Shown piece by piece: positions 7,705 to 15,764 of a stretch of DNA of 25,452 nt. The notes below the pieces were generated by a model. The model was not told the origin of the DNA, did no database searches, and was given only the letters and a program-made list of their open reading frames with translations. A program made the translations under genes and the position numbers. Origin of the DNA: an uncultured Gardnerella sp. (GTDB lineage: Bacteria; Actinomycetota; Actinomycetes; Actinomycetales; Bifidobacteriaceae); contig CAMYED010000009.1 in assembly GCA_947254595.1 (NCBI GenBank), positions 1 to 25,452 on the forward strand, given 5' to 3'. The stretch's first letter is position 1, and every line of letters begins with the position of its first letter.

Positions 7705-9450
7705 GTGATTCGTTGGCCCAGAAAAACAAAGCAAACTTTTTTTGCTGTGATTGACGCAATTGCAGTGGTTGCGCTTATTTTTCCGCTTTCTGCTTGTGGC
7801 AGCGCAAACGGCAATACGCGCGCAGGGCATATAGATGGCCGTATTAATGTGGTTACTACTACAGGCGTTTTGCGTGATATGGTGGCGAATGTAGCAGGGG
7901 ATGCTGCAAACGTGAGCGCAATTGTGCCAGATAACGCAGATCCGCACTCTTACGAGCCGCGATTGCGATCAATTCGCGAAGTTGTGTATGCGGACGTGGC
8001 TTTTAGCAACTACATGATGCTTGAAGAACACGGCGTGATTACAGCTTTAGACGCAAATTTGCGAAAAGGCGTGCCGAATGTTGAGCTTGCGGAAGAAAGC
8101 GTAAAGCATGCGGCGGATATTATTCCAATGGTCGAAGACGTGTCGCTGGATACGATTTGGCTTGGTCTTGCTACGGAGCGTATGGCTGCGCAAGTTGGAG
8201 CAGAAGCTGCAACTGTGAAATCGGCAACTGTGAAATCTTCTGAAGAATCGCAAAATTCTACTTCTTCGCAGTCTTCGCAATCAAACGCGCCTTCAACAGT
8301 AACAAAAGAAGGACGCGCAACCGTAATAAAGCCAAACGCATACAACATGAAGCGCTCTGACAGAATCCGCTTAACTGCAACAAAAGTAAAAGGACCTGGA
8401 GCATTATTCGCTTACCTTACAGGCACTTTTGGAAGCGTAGAAACTTACGTAAATTCAGCGAACGGAATTAGCGACGACGATCACGTTGATTTGCCAGCGG
8501 ATGCTCACACGCATTTAAGCTGGGCTTTTAGCAAGCCTGGAGAGTACACGCTTGACTGGCATGCGGATATTTTGGATGCTCAAGGTGCAAGAGTTGCAAG
8601 TTTAGGTAATACCAGAATGCGTTTTGCTGTTGGCGTAAATGCGCAGAAAGTAGCGAAAAAGCGTGGCGCTCGCGTGGTTTTGAATAAAGGTCATGCTGAT
8701 TTAGCATACGATTTGGCGTCGCACGGGTTTATGTACCGAGTGGATACTTTGCAAGAAAAGCGCTCTGCTGCGCCAAAACGCGTGTACTACAAGCCGAAAG
8801 ATGTGGTTGTGGAAGTTCCAACTAACGCGCTGAAAGAAATTCCTGCAGAGCAGGGGTATCGTTTTTTGGGTGCTGCTCGCGAAAAGTTGTATCAGCTTCC
8901 GCAGGCTGTTTTAGGAAAACACGTTCACGGAGATATTGATCCGCATTTATGGCAGTCAGTAAAAAACGGAATTGCTTATGTGCGAACAATCGCAGATAGA
9001 CTTTGCGAAGTCGATCCTAAAAATGCTCGCAAATATCGCGCAAATGCGGACCGATATATTAACAAACTGCTTGACGTAGACGCGTATATGCGCAAAAAAG
9101 TTGCGTCAATTCCAAAAGAGCGCCGCAACTTAGTTACAACGCACGACGCTTTTGCATACTTGGGTAAAGCTTACGGTGTAAATATTGCAGGATTTGTAAC
9201 AATCAACCCTTCAAGCGAGCCGAGTGTGCAAGATAGGCGTAGGCTTTCGCAGATTTTGCGCGACTTGGAAATTCCGGCAGTATTTTTGGAGCCGAATTTG
9301 ATTTCGCGCTCGTCTGTGCTTAAAGAGCTTGCAGCCGAAGCGCATGTGAAAGTTTGCCCAATTTATGGTGACGCTTTCGACGCGAATGTGCGAACTTACG
9401 CGGATATGATGCGAGCTAACGCGGATTCTTTAGCGAAATGTTTGAAGTGA
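7705..9450 (+). CDS. Metal ABC transporter substrate-binding lipoprotein with inserted anchor-M domain
   Basis: A 581-residue ZnuA/TroA-type (cluster A-I) binding protein, matching the 'anchored repeat ABC transporter substrate-binding' family (TIGR03772). Residues 1-30 are a lipoprotein signal with lipobox LSAC and Cys31. Probable metal ligands are His81 (DPHSYEP), His413 (GDIDPHLW), His480 (TTHDAFAYLG) and Asp556 (YGDAFDA). The His3-Asp set resembles ZnuA/TroA and favours zinc, though manganese is possible. Between ligands 1 and 2, about 250 residues (150-405) hold a choice-of-anchor M domain whose halves are in reversed order: WLG 152-154, GPG 230-232 and DAHTHLSWAFSKPGEY 266-281 come before KGHADLA 328-334, FLG 387-389 and LPQ 398-400. 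A Ser-rich segment (178-195) sits inside the insert. The start is GTG with AGGAG at 7691-7695. Confidence 0.85.
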   Translation: MIRWPRKTKQTFFAVIDAIAVVALIFPLSACGSANGNTRAGHIDGRINVVTTTGVLRDMVANVAGDAANVSAIVPDNADPHSYEPRLRSIREVVYADVAFSNYMMLEEHGVITALDANLRKGVPNVELAEESVKHAADIIPMVEDVSLDTIWLGLATERMAAQVGAEAATVKSATVKSSEESQNSTSSQSSQSNAPSTVTKEGRATVIKPNAYNMKRSDRIRLTATKVKGPGALFAYLTGTFGSVETYVNSANGISDDDHVDLPADAHTHLSWAFSKPGEYTLDWHADILDAQGARVASLGNTRMRFAVGVNAQKVAKKRGARVVLNKGHADLAYDLASHGFMYRVDTLQEKRSAAPKRVYYKPKDVVVEVPTNALKEIPAEQGYRFLGAAREKLYQLPQAVLGKHVHGDIDPHLWQSVKNGIAYVRTIADRLCEVDPKNARKYRANADRYINKLLDVDAYMRKKVASIPKERRNLVTTHDAFAYLGKAYGVNIAGFVTINPSSEPSVQDRRRLSQILRDLEIPAVFLEPNLISRSSVLKELAAEAHVKVCPIYGDAFDANVRTYADMMRANADSLAKCLK

Positions 9451-9514
9451 TAGCGAAGTGATGGCGAAGTGATGGCGAAGTGATAGCGAAGTAATAGCGA
9501 AGTGATAGAGAAGT
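9449..9514 (+). repeat. Six 11-bp tandem repeats between binding protein and ATPase genes
   Basis: Units of GATAGCGAAGT start at 9449, 9460, 9471, 9482, 9493 and 9504 with one or two changes. The first unit overlaps the TGA stop of the binding-protein gene, and the repeats carry TGA/TAG triplets in all three frames. They fill nearly the whole gap to the next start codon, so copy number sets the intergenic distance within the operon. Confidence 0.85.
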
Positions 9515-9525
9515 GGATGTGACTT

Positions 9526-10314
9526 ATGAATAAAAATATTAGCGAAAATAGTACTGTTATTAACGCGCAAAACTTGAGTGTAAGCTACTCAAATCGAGCT
9601 GTTGTAAAAGACGTTTCTTTTACTATCAATAGTGGCGAATTTGTTGGATTACTGGGTGCGAACGGCGCTGGGAAAACAACGCTTTTCCGCGCAATTATGG
9701 GGCTGATTCCGCACGCCGGAAAACTAGAAGTTAAAGCTCCTAGCGCAGAAGGCGATAGTGTAAATTCGCGCGTATCTTACGTTGGATACGTGCCTCAACG
9801 TCACGATATTGCGTGGGATTTTCCGCTTTCTGTTTTAGATGTGGTGATGATGGGTAGGATTCGTCATATTGGTTACGTTCGTCGCGCAAAAAAAGAAGAT
9901 TACGAAATTGCGCTTGCTTCGCTTGAGCGCACAGGAATGGCTGATTTTCGAGATCGCACAATTGGTGAACTTTCCGGCGGTCAACGTCAGCGCGTGTTAG
10001 TCGCGCGAGCACTTGCCGGGCAGCCGCGTTTGCTTCTGTTAGATGAACCATTTACTGGTCTTGATATGCCAACTCAAGAGCTACTTACGAGCCTATTTTT
10101 AGATTTAGCAAAGTCTGGAGAAGCAATTCTTATGAGCTCTCACGACATAATTGGCTCCATTAACTCGTGCTCAAGAATCATGCTTTTTGATGGCACTATT
10201 GTTGGAGACGACGAGCCGCAAAATTTGAGTGCGGAAAAGTGGGTACAAACCTTCCATGTAGCGCCTGAAAATCCGCTTATTAAAGCAGTTGAGCGAGTAA
10301 TCGGGAAAAAATAG
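9526..10314 (+). CDS. Metal ABC transporter ATP-binding protein
   Basis: A 262-residue cytoplasmic ATPase of the ZnuC/MntB type (TIGR03771-like by context) that powers import through the permease encoded next. All nucleotide-binding motifs are intact: Walker A GANGAGKTT at 44-52, Q-loop Gln91 (YVPQRHD), signature LSGGQ at 149-153, Walker B LLLLDEP at 169-175 and the H-loop His206 in SSHD. The VPQRHDIAWDFPLSV stretch is typical of the metal-uptake branch. Length is normal. It begins 75 nt after the binding-protein gene, behind the 11-bp tandem repeats; the ribosome binding site is only GTGGA-like, so translation may depend on the preceding gene. The permease gene follows after 14 nt. Substrate is inferred from the neighbours. 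Confidence 0.92.
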   Translation: MNKNISENSTVINAQNLSVSYSNRAVVKDVSFTINSGEFVGLLGANGAGKTTLFRAIMGLIPHAGKLEVKAPSAEGDSVNSRVSYVGYVPQRHDIAWDFPLSVLDVVMMGRIRHIGYVRRAKKEDYEIALASLERTGMADFRDRTIGELSGGQRQRVLVARALAGQPRLLLLDEPFTGLDMPTQELLTSLFLDLAKSGEAILMSSHDIIGSINSCSRIMLFDGTIVGDDEPQNLSAEKWVQTFHVAPENPLIKAVERVIGKK

Positions 10315-10328
10315 AGGTGGAAAAGTAA

Positions 10329-11201
10329 ATGTTATCTCCAATCGAATTTATACAAGACTTAACAAATCCGGACCTTTGGTTTTTGCTAAAAGCGCTTATT
10401 GTAGCCTGCCTTTCTAGCGTAATTTGTGGAGTAGTTGGCTGCTACGTTGTGCTTCGCGGAATGGCGTTTATTGGTGACGCTGTAGCACACTCCGTGTTTC
10501 CAGGCCTCGCAATCGCCTTCGTGTTGCAAGGTAATCTGCTATTTGGAGGCGCGCTCGCAGGAGTTGCAACCGCACTAATCGTATCTATTTTTAGCCAAAA
10601 CCGCAGGCTTCGCGAAGACTCGTTTATTGGAGTATTCTTCGTATCTGCTTTCGCGCTTGGAATCGTAATCATCTCAAAAGCTTCAGGTTACGCAGGATCC
10701 TTAGAATCCTTCTTATTTGGCTCAATTACAGGCATTCCGGACTCGGATATTGCTGTGGTAGCTGTTACAGGGCTGATTATTGTGGCGTTGCTGAGTATGT
10801 TCCACAAAGAACTTGTGTGCGTGTCGATGGATCGCGAAACTTCGCGCGCAATGGGATTGCCAGTGGCTTGGCTAGATGGAATGTTGTACGTGCTTGTGGC
10901 AATTGCTGTAGTTGTTTCCGTGCAAATTATTGGAAACGTGCTTGTTCTTGCGCTTCTTGTGACTCCTGCTGCAACCGCAAGACTGCTTACGGATAGGCTA
11001 TCTAGGATGATGATTCTAGCGCCGGTTATTGGATGCGCGTCATCGATTGTGGGAATGTATATTTCTTGGAGTTTTGATACTGCAACAGGTGGCACGATTG
11101 TGCTGGTTGCAACAGTGCTTTTTGTGCTTGCTTGGGTTTGCTCGCCTAAGCATGGGCTGATTTCAAAAGCGCGTGTAATGAAAATAACGGAATCTAACTG
11201 A
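10329..11201 (+). CDS. Metal ABC transporter permease (ABC-3 family)
   Basis: A 290-residue membrane protein with about eight hydrophobic helices, of the ABC-3 (ZnuB/MntB-like) permease family. The N-terminal GCYVVLRGMAFIGDAVAHS motif and the central GLPVAWLDGMLYVLVAIAVV stretch are family hallmarks. It forms the zinc or manganese channel driven by the upstream ATPase and fed by the lipoprotein binding protein. The ribosome binding site GAGGTGG (10315-10321) lies 7 nt before ATG. Residues 276-287 are encoded by a unit of the 52-bp periodic array that continues downstream, so the very C-terminal tail was probably acquired from, or replaced by, that repeat. The last gene of the operon; no clear terminator hairpin follows other than the palindromes of the array. 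Confidence 0.9.
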   Translation: MLSPIEFIQDLTNPDLWFLLKALIVACLSSVICGVVGCYVVLRGMAFIGDAVAHSVFPGLAIAFVLQGNLLFGGALAGVATALIVSIFSQNRRLREDSFIGVFFVSAFALGIVIISKASGYAGSLESFLFGSITGIPDSDIAVVAVTGLIIVALLSMFHKELVCVSMDRETSRAMGLPVAWLDGMLYVLVAIAVVVSVQIIGNVLVLALLVTPAATARLLTDRLSRMMILAPVIGCASSIVGMYISWSFDTATGGTIVLVATVLFVLAWVCSPKHGLISKARVMKITESN

Positions 11202-11293
11202 ACGGCGTTAGTTTCTTTACGCGTATGTAATGAAAATAACGCGATTGGACTTAAAATCGTTAGTTGCTTTACGCGTATGTAATGAAAATAACG
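11154..11293. repeat. 52-bp periodic palindromic array, cluster 2 (3 units)
   Basis: Units of 36 bp start at 11154, 11206 and 11258 at an exact 52-bp period. The last two share the core TTAC-GCGTAT-GTAA and the right arm GAAAATAACG and are almost identical. The first has lost its left half but keeps the right half in register, and it lies wholly within the permease coding sequence. The array occupies most of the gap to the acyltransferase gene. Confidence 0.85.
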
Positions 11294-11304
11294 TAGCGCA
11301 GGTT

Positions 11305-11340
11305 TGTAGCAGGTTTATAGTCTGCGGCACAATAGACGTA
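11305..11340 (+). promoter_or_regulatory. Possible promoter for a leaderless acyltransferase mRNA
   Basis: CACAAT (11329-11334), a -10-like hexamer, lies six bases before the ATG at 11340, and a weak -35-like TTGTAG sits at 11305-11310 (18-bp spacing). No ribosome binding site precedes the ATG. Together these suggest transcription starting at or next to the start codon. The -35 match is weak, so this is tentative. Confidence 0.35.
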
Positions 11341-12233
11341 TGGTATCAAAAGGAAAACCTTCGCCAAGAAGCGCCGTAAAACCGCTCAGCGATGAGCAAG
11401 TAAAGCTTTTAGCGAGCAAGCACAACTTAGTTGACCCAACTTACTACTATCCAACCGGCAAACGTAAGCCGAATCAGGCAGAAATCGACGCGCAAAATCC
11501 GAAAGCAACCGAAAGATTGTTAGAAGGAACGTCACGCGTACTGCGCTCGCGCTCAAAAGTACGCGCGTGGGGACTAGAAAACGTGCCAGAAGAAGGCGTA
11601 TTCATAACCGCTTGCACGCACGTTACCATGTTCGACGTATTCGTGCCAATGACCGCACTATTCCACCAAGGTCGCAGACCGCGCTACATGGCAAAAGCAG
11701 AACTTGCCACTTGGCCAATCTTAGGCAAATGGTTCCAGCTAGTAGGCATGCAGCCGGTGCCACGAAGAAGCGGAAAAGCGCGCGAAATTGAGGAAGAATC
11801 AATCAAAATCCTCACAAACGGAAGGCCGCTTAGCGTATGGCCAGAAGGAACAGTTACAAGAGACCCACAAAAATGGCCTATGAGCATGAAGCCGGGCATT
11901 GGCATTATTACGCTCGAAGCTTCGCGCAGACTAGGGCACCAGATTCCGCTATTTTGCGCGATTGTGTGGGGTGCGGCAAGCATAAACCACTGGTGGCCGT
12001 GGCCGAAGAAAAACGTTGTAATGTGCTACGATACTCAGCTTGATTATTCCGACTTGCTGCAGGGAAGCGAAAACTGGGGAGAACTTCCTCCACTTGAATC
12101 TGCGGAAGAATTGGCGCGTCGCGTGCGAGTGCGCATGACGCAAGTTATGGAAGAAATTCGCGGCGAAAAAGCGCCAGACGGATACTTTGACTACAGGCAG
12201 ATGAAACGCGTTACAGAAAAAACGCAACAATAG
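11340..12233 (+). CDS. 1-acyl-sn-glycerol-3-phosphate acyltransferase (PlsC family)
   Basis: A 297-residue lysophospholipid acyltransferase that would add the second acyl chain to lysophosphatidic acid at the membrane. The catalytic HX4D motif is HVTMFD (His94, Asp99), and the phosphate-binding motif appears as WPEGT at 167-171 in place of the usual FPEGT. ELATWPILGKWFQLVGMQPVPR (about residues 121-142) is the typical acceptor region. The N-terminal 60 residues are hydrophilic and precede the domain. It is followed by gpsA, whose product makes the glycerol-3-phosphate backbone of the same pathway, and then ddl, an order I associate with bifidobacteria. No ribosome binding site is seen before the ATG, so the mRNA may be leaderless; a start further downstream would lose only non-catalytic residues. 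Confidence 0.85.
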   Translation: MVSKGKPSPRSAVKPLSDEQVKLLASKHNLVDPTYYYPTGKRKPNQAEIDAQNPKATERLLEGTSRVLRSRSKVRAWGLENVPEEGVFITACTHVTMFDVFVPMTALFHQGRRPRYMAKAELATWPILGKWFQLVGMQPVPRRSGKAREIEEESIKILTNGRPLSVWPEGTVTRDPQKWPMSMKPGIGIITLEASRRLGHQIPLFCAIVWGAASINHWWPWPKKNVVMCYDTQLDYSDLLQGSENWGELPPLESAEELARRVRVRMTQVMEEIRGEKAPDGYFDYRQMKRVTEKTQQ

Positions 12234-12389
12234 TGCGCAAACGCACGTTTTGGGAACACCCGTAAAGCGGCGTGTGTAGAATTATGTAATAGTGTGACTA
12301 TAAGTCAAAATTTAGCTGCAAATTAGCCGCGGAATATCGAAGCTAGAACGCAGCTTACGAAACTCACAACCGAAAGGCAGGACGTAAAC

Positions 12390-13385
12390 ATGAACGTTAC
12401 GGTGTTGGGTGCTGGTGCTTGGGGAACTGCGTTTGGACAAGTGCTTGCGGATGCAGGAAATCAAGTGACGATGTGGGCAATAGAGCCGGAAATCGTTGAA
12501 GGAATTCGCGACCATCATCATAACGCAGTACGCTTGCCAAGCGTCGAAAAATTGCCGGAAAATATGACTGCAACCGGGGACCGCGCGGAAGCCGTTGCAA
12601 ACGCGGATATTGTAGTAGTTGCTATTGCGGCACAATTTGCTCGTGTTGCGCTAGCAGAATTTGTGGGGCTTATTCCGCAAAACGCGATTGTTGTTTCGCT
12701 TATGAAAGGCATTGAGCGAACAACCGGCAAACGAATGGACGAAGTTGTGTGCGAGGCTTTGAACTTACCGCGCAACCGTTTCGCTGCACTTTCCGGACCA
12801 AACTTAAGCAAGGAAGTGGCATCTCGACACCCGGCTGCAGCAGTAGTTGCTTGCGCGGAAAAATCTCAGGCAGAAGTAGTTGCAAAAGCCTGCTCAAACA
12901 GTTACTTTAAGGCATTCGTATCAACCGACGTAATCGGCGTAGAAATGTGCGGATCGCTTAAAAACGTGGTTGCGCTCGCAGTTGGCATGGCTCGAGGCGC
13001 AGGATACGGCGAAAATACTGCAGCTATGATCGAAACTCGCGGTCTTGCAGAATTGACGGCTTTGGGCGTTGCAGAAGGCGCAGATTCGCGCACTTTCGCA
13101 GGTCTTGCAGGATTTGGTGATTTAGTTGCAACTTGCGGATCCCCGCTAAGCCGCAACTACACTTTCGGCGCAAATCTTGGTAAAGGCATGAGCGTTGAGG
13201 AGGCAACAGCCGTAAGCAATGGAGTTGCGGAAGGCGTTCCAACTACTAGCGCGGTTGTTGCAATGGGTAAGCGTTTGGGTGTTGAAACACCTCTTGCAAG
13301 CGCAATGGCTCGCGTGCTTGAAGAAGGAATTTCCTGCCAAGAAATGCTCGCAATGCTTTTTGACGACGATGTTTGCGAAGAATAA
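12390..13385 (+). CDS. gpsA: NAD(P)-dependent glycerol-3-phosphate dehydrogenase
   Basis: A 331-residue cytoplasmic enzyme that reduces dihydroxyacetone phosphate to sn-glycerol-3-phosphate for phospholipid synthesis. The N-terminal dinucleotide-binding motif GAGAWGTAFG is at 7-16. The family segments SLMKGIE (103-109), LSGPNLSKEV (134-143) and the catalytic-lysine region GSLKNVVALAVG (Lys191) are all present, followed by the C-terminal ETRGLAEL and GLAGFGDLVATC stretches. Length is normal. A ribosome binding site AGGA (12379-12382) lies 7 nt upstream of ATG. The 156-nt gap from the acyltransferase gene suggests its own promoter, although none is clear. The stop codon TAA is followed at once by TAG two bases on. 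Confidence 0.95.
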   Translation: MNVTVLGAGAWGTAFGQVLADAGNQVTMWAIEPEIVEGIRDHHHNAVRLPSVEKLPENMTATGDRAEAVANADIVVVAIAAQFARVALAEFVGLIPQNAIVVSLMKGIERTTGKRMDEVVCEALNLPRNRFAALSGPNLSKEVASRHPAAAVVACAEKSQAEVVAKACSNSYFKAFVSTDVIGVEMCGSLKNVVALAVGMARGAGYGENTAAMIETRGLAELTALGVAEGADSRTFAGLAGFGDLVATCGSPLSRNYTFGANLGKGMSVEEATAVSNGVAEGVPTTSAVVAMGKRLGVETPLASAMARVLEEGISCQEMLAMLFDDDVCEE

Positions 13386-13410
13386 GTAGCTTTTGCGAAA
13401 AGTAGCGCGC

Positions 13411-13475
13411 GTAAATAATCGAAAATAATCGAAAATAATCGTAAATAATCGAAAATAATTAAAATAATCAAAAAT
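13411..13475 (+). repeat. 10-bp A/T tandem repeat upstream of ddl
   Basis: About six copies of a 10-bp unit, AAAATAATCG and variants, run from the gpsA-ddl gap to 20 nt before the ddl start. Short A-tracts recur every 10 bp, close to one helical turn, so intrinsic DNA bending or an UP-element-like effect on a promoter is possible. No -35/-10 pair is obvious inside it. Confidence 0.75.
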
Positions 13476-13495
13476 AAAATATATAAAGGAAAAAA

Positions 13496-14638
13496 ATGAC
13501 GAAAAAGCGTGTAGTGTTCTTGTATGGCGGTAAAGCAGACGAACATTCGATTTCTTGCATATCTGCTGCTGGAGTGCTCAGTGCTGTAGACGAAAACCGT
13601 TTCGAAATCGTACGTATTACAATCACAAAGCAAGGCGAGTGGATTGTTGGTGGAGAAGACCCGCGCAACTTCCGTATGGAAGAAGGAGAGCTTCCGGTAA
13701 TAACAAAAACCGCGGAAACGCGCGATGTTGTGCTTGACCCTGCAAAGGGAGCAGACGGATTTTTGGTGCGAGAAGCAGACGGCACGCTTACAAGTTTGGG
13801 TCATATTGACGCAGTGTTTCCGGTTCTTCACGGCCCAAACGGCGAAGATGGCACTTTGCAAGGCTTGCTAGAAATGATGCAAGTTCCATACGTTGGTTGC
13901 GGAGTGCTTGCTTCGGCTGCGTGCATGGATAAATACTACGCGAAGCAACTTTTTAAGGCTGCAGGAATTGCTGTGGCCCCAGGAATTGCGCTGGACGCTC
14001 GCAAGTTTGCAGACGATGAGGCAAATCACTTCGACGCGTACGCAAACGAAATTCTTACGCAAGTTGAAGATGCAAAACTCGAGTATCCACTTTTTGTAAA
14101 GCCAAGCCGTGCAGGATCTAGTTTTGGCGTTACAAAAGTTGAATCGCATGACGCTAAAGCCTTAGCAGAAGCCGTTTTTGAGGCTTCGAAGCACGATTGG
14201 CGAGTGCTAGTTGAGCAGGGAATTGACGCGCGAGAAATTGAGTGCGCTGTTCTTGCATCTCGCGACGGCGAAGAACCGAAAGCCAGCTTGCCTGGAGAAG
14301 TTGTGCTAGACAAGCGCCAGGCTGGAGAAGACCAGTTCTACGATTTTGACAGCAAATACATGGATTCCGCAGCTTCGCACGTGGAAGTGCCAGCAAACTT
14401 GCCAGAAGAAACTTTAGAGCGCGTTCGCAAAACTGCGCTCGCAGCGTTTAAAGCGGTAGACGGACGTGGACTTAGCCGAGTGGATTCTTTCGTAACTAAA
14501 GACGGGCGCGTAATTCTTAACGAAATCAACACAATGCCTGGATTTACGCCAATCTCCATGTATCCAAAAGCGTGGGAAGCAACCGGAATAAGCTATAGTG
14601 ATTTAATCACAAAGCTTATTGAAGGAGTGCTGAAGTAA
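13496..14638 (+). CDS. ddl: D-alanine--D-alanine ligase
   Basis: A 380-residue ATP-grasp enzyme that joins two D-alanines for the peptidoglycan stem peptide. Visible motifs are the N-terminal YGGKADEHSIS (first substrate, Glu16 and Ser18 region), HGPNGEDGTLQG in the first domain, PLFVKPSRAGSSFGVTKV in the ATP-grasp loop and the metal-binding end VILNEINTMPGFTPISMYP. This belongs to the standard D-Ala-D-Ala class by these motifs; I see nothing marking a D-Ala-D-Lac ligase. Length is within the family range. AAAGGA at 13485-13490 is 5 nt before ATG. It follows gpsA after a 110-nt gap filled largely by 10-bp A/T repeats. A 106-nt AT-rich gap separates it from the next gene. Confidence 0.95.
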   Translation: MTKKRVVFLYGGKADEHSISCISAAGVLSAVDENRFEIVRITITKQGEWIVGGEDPRNFRMEEGELPVITKTAETRDVVLDPAKGADGFLVREADGTLTSLGHIDAVFPVLHGPNGEDGTLQGLLEMMQVPYVGCGVLASAACMDKYYAKQLFKAAGIAVAPGIALDARKFADDEANHFDAYANEILTQVEDAKLEYPLFVKPSRAGSSFGVTKVESHDAKALAEAVFEASKHDWRVLVEQGIDAREIECAVLASRDGEEPKASLPGEVVLDKRQAGEDQFYDFDSKYMDSAASHVEVPANLPEETLERVRKTALAAFKAVDGRGLSRVDSFVTKDGRVILNEINTMPGFTPISMYPKAWEATGISYSDLITKLIEGVLK

Positions 14639-14744
14639 GTAAATCTACCGCGCAATAAAAGAAATAATTGCAATAAACGAAATAAGCGCAGAATAATAGA
14701 AATAGCCGCGAAAGTAATTTCGAAAATAACAAAAAGGAACAGGT

Positions 14745-15764
14745 ATGCAAGATTCGCAAGATTCGCAAGATTTGCAAGATTTGCAACATGACGATACGTA
14801 TTTAATGGCACGCAAACGCCAGGGAACTGTTGGCATGTCATTATGCCTGTTACTAGTTGTGTGGATTGCCGTGGCGTACGCTCTAGGCATATGCTACTCG
14901 CTATTTATGCCTAAAAACATAATCAGCAATTCGCTCGGAACAATATTAATCTCTGATATTGCGCAATATTTAGTAGCGCTTCCAATAACGATACTTGTTA
15001 TGCGCAAAGTGCCTATTGTTGCAACCAAACAATTCACAATGAAAATGCGCCAATTTGGCGGATTCTTCGCAGTAAGCATACCAATTATGTACGTTGGTAA
15101 CTTTGTTGGAATTGCCTTAGCACTACTGCTTACTGGTGGAAAAGCCGAAAATCGCGTTTCAGACGTTGTTACTTCCGGAAACGTGTGGGAAACGATTTTG
15201 TTCGTGGTAATTATTGCGCCGATTATGGAAGAATGGCTTTTTAGAAAGCAAATACTTGGGCGTTTGCGCGCGTACGGCGAAAAGCGAGCTATTGTATTTT
15301 CGGCGCTTGCGTTTGCGCTATTCCACATGAACGTTTTTCAATTCTTCTACGCCTTCGGGCTTGGACTTGTTTTTGGATACATGTACGTTCGCACGTCTAA
15401 GTTGCGCTACAACATTTTGCTACATATGCTGGTGAATTTCCAAGGAAGCGTGGTTGCGCTGTGGCTGGAAAAGCAGCTGGTGGATGCAAGCGGAAATATG
15501 ATAGACGTCGACAAGCTTACGAATCAGGAATTGTCGCAGTTGCCGGCAGGTTTTGTGTTAGCTGGAATTTACGGAATGATTATGCTTGTGCTGCTGGTGA
15601 TTGGCATAATTTTGCTGATTCGTCGCCGCAAGTATTTGGTATTCTTTGACGCGCCAAACGAGCTTTCTAAAAAAGACGGGCGCAAATCGCTTTACGGAAG
15701 CATTGGCGTAATAGCATTTTTGATTATTTCTATAATAATGAATGTGCTAATGCTGTTTTCGTGA
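14745..15764 (+). CDS. CPBP-family intramembrane glutamic metalloprotease
   Basis: A 339-residue protein with about eight hydrophobic segments and the complete CPBP (CAAX protease and bacteriocin-processing) motif set: EEWLFR at 162-167 (EExxxR), FHMN with His194, and HMLVN with His227 and Asn231. These residues are those needed for activity in the family, so it is probably an active intramembrane protease. Family members process peptides or confer bacteriocin immunity; the substrate here is unknown. The first 13 residues are a QDSQDSQDLQDL repeat encoded by a 9-bp tandem unit (14749-14784). AGGA before ATG 14745 supports this start; Met21 would remove the repeat. It lies between ddl and hom and has no evident functional tie to either. 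After the stop there are 8-bp tandem repeats. Confidence 0.85.
   Translation: MQDSQDSQDLQDLQHDDTYLMARKRQGTVGMSLCLLLVVWIAVAYALGICYSLFMPKNIISNSLGTILISDIAQYLVALPITILVMRKVPIVATKQFTMKMRQFGGFFAVSIPIMYVGNFVGIALALLLTGGKAENRVSDVVTSGNVWETILFVVIIAPIMEEWLFRKQILGRLRAYGEKRAIVFSALAFALFHMNVFQFFYAFGLGLVFGYMYVRTSKLRYNILLHMLVNFQGSVVALWLEKQLVDASGNMIDVDKLTNQELSQLPAGFVLAGIYGMIMLVLLVIGIILLIRRRKYLVFFDAPNELSKKDGRKSLYGSIGVIAFLIISIIMNVLMLFS

Noticed and set aside
12245..12285. Single degenerate unit of the 52-bp array between the acyltransferase gene and gpsA
   Set aside because: CCCGTAAAGCGGCGTG resembles a right half-unit, but the left TTAC half is missing and no second unit lies 52 bp away.
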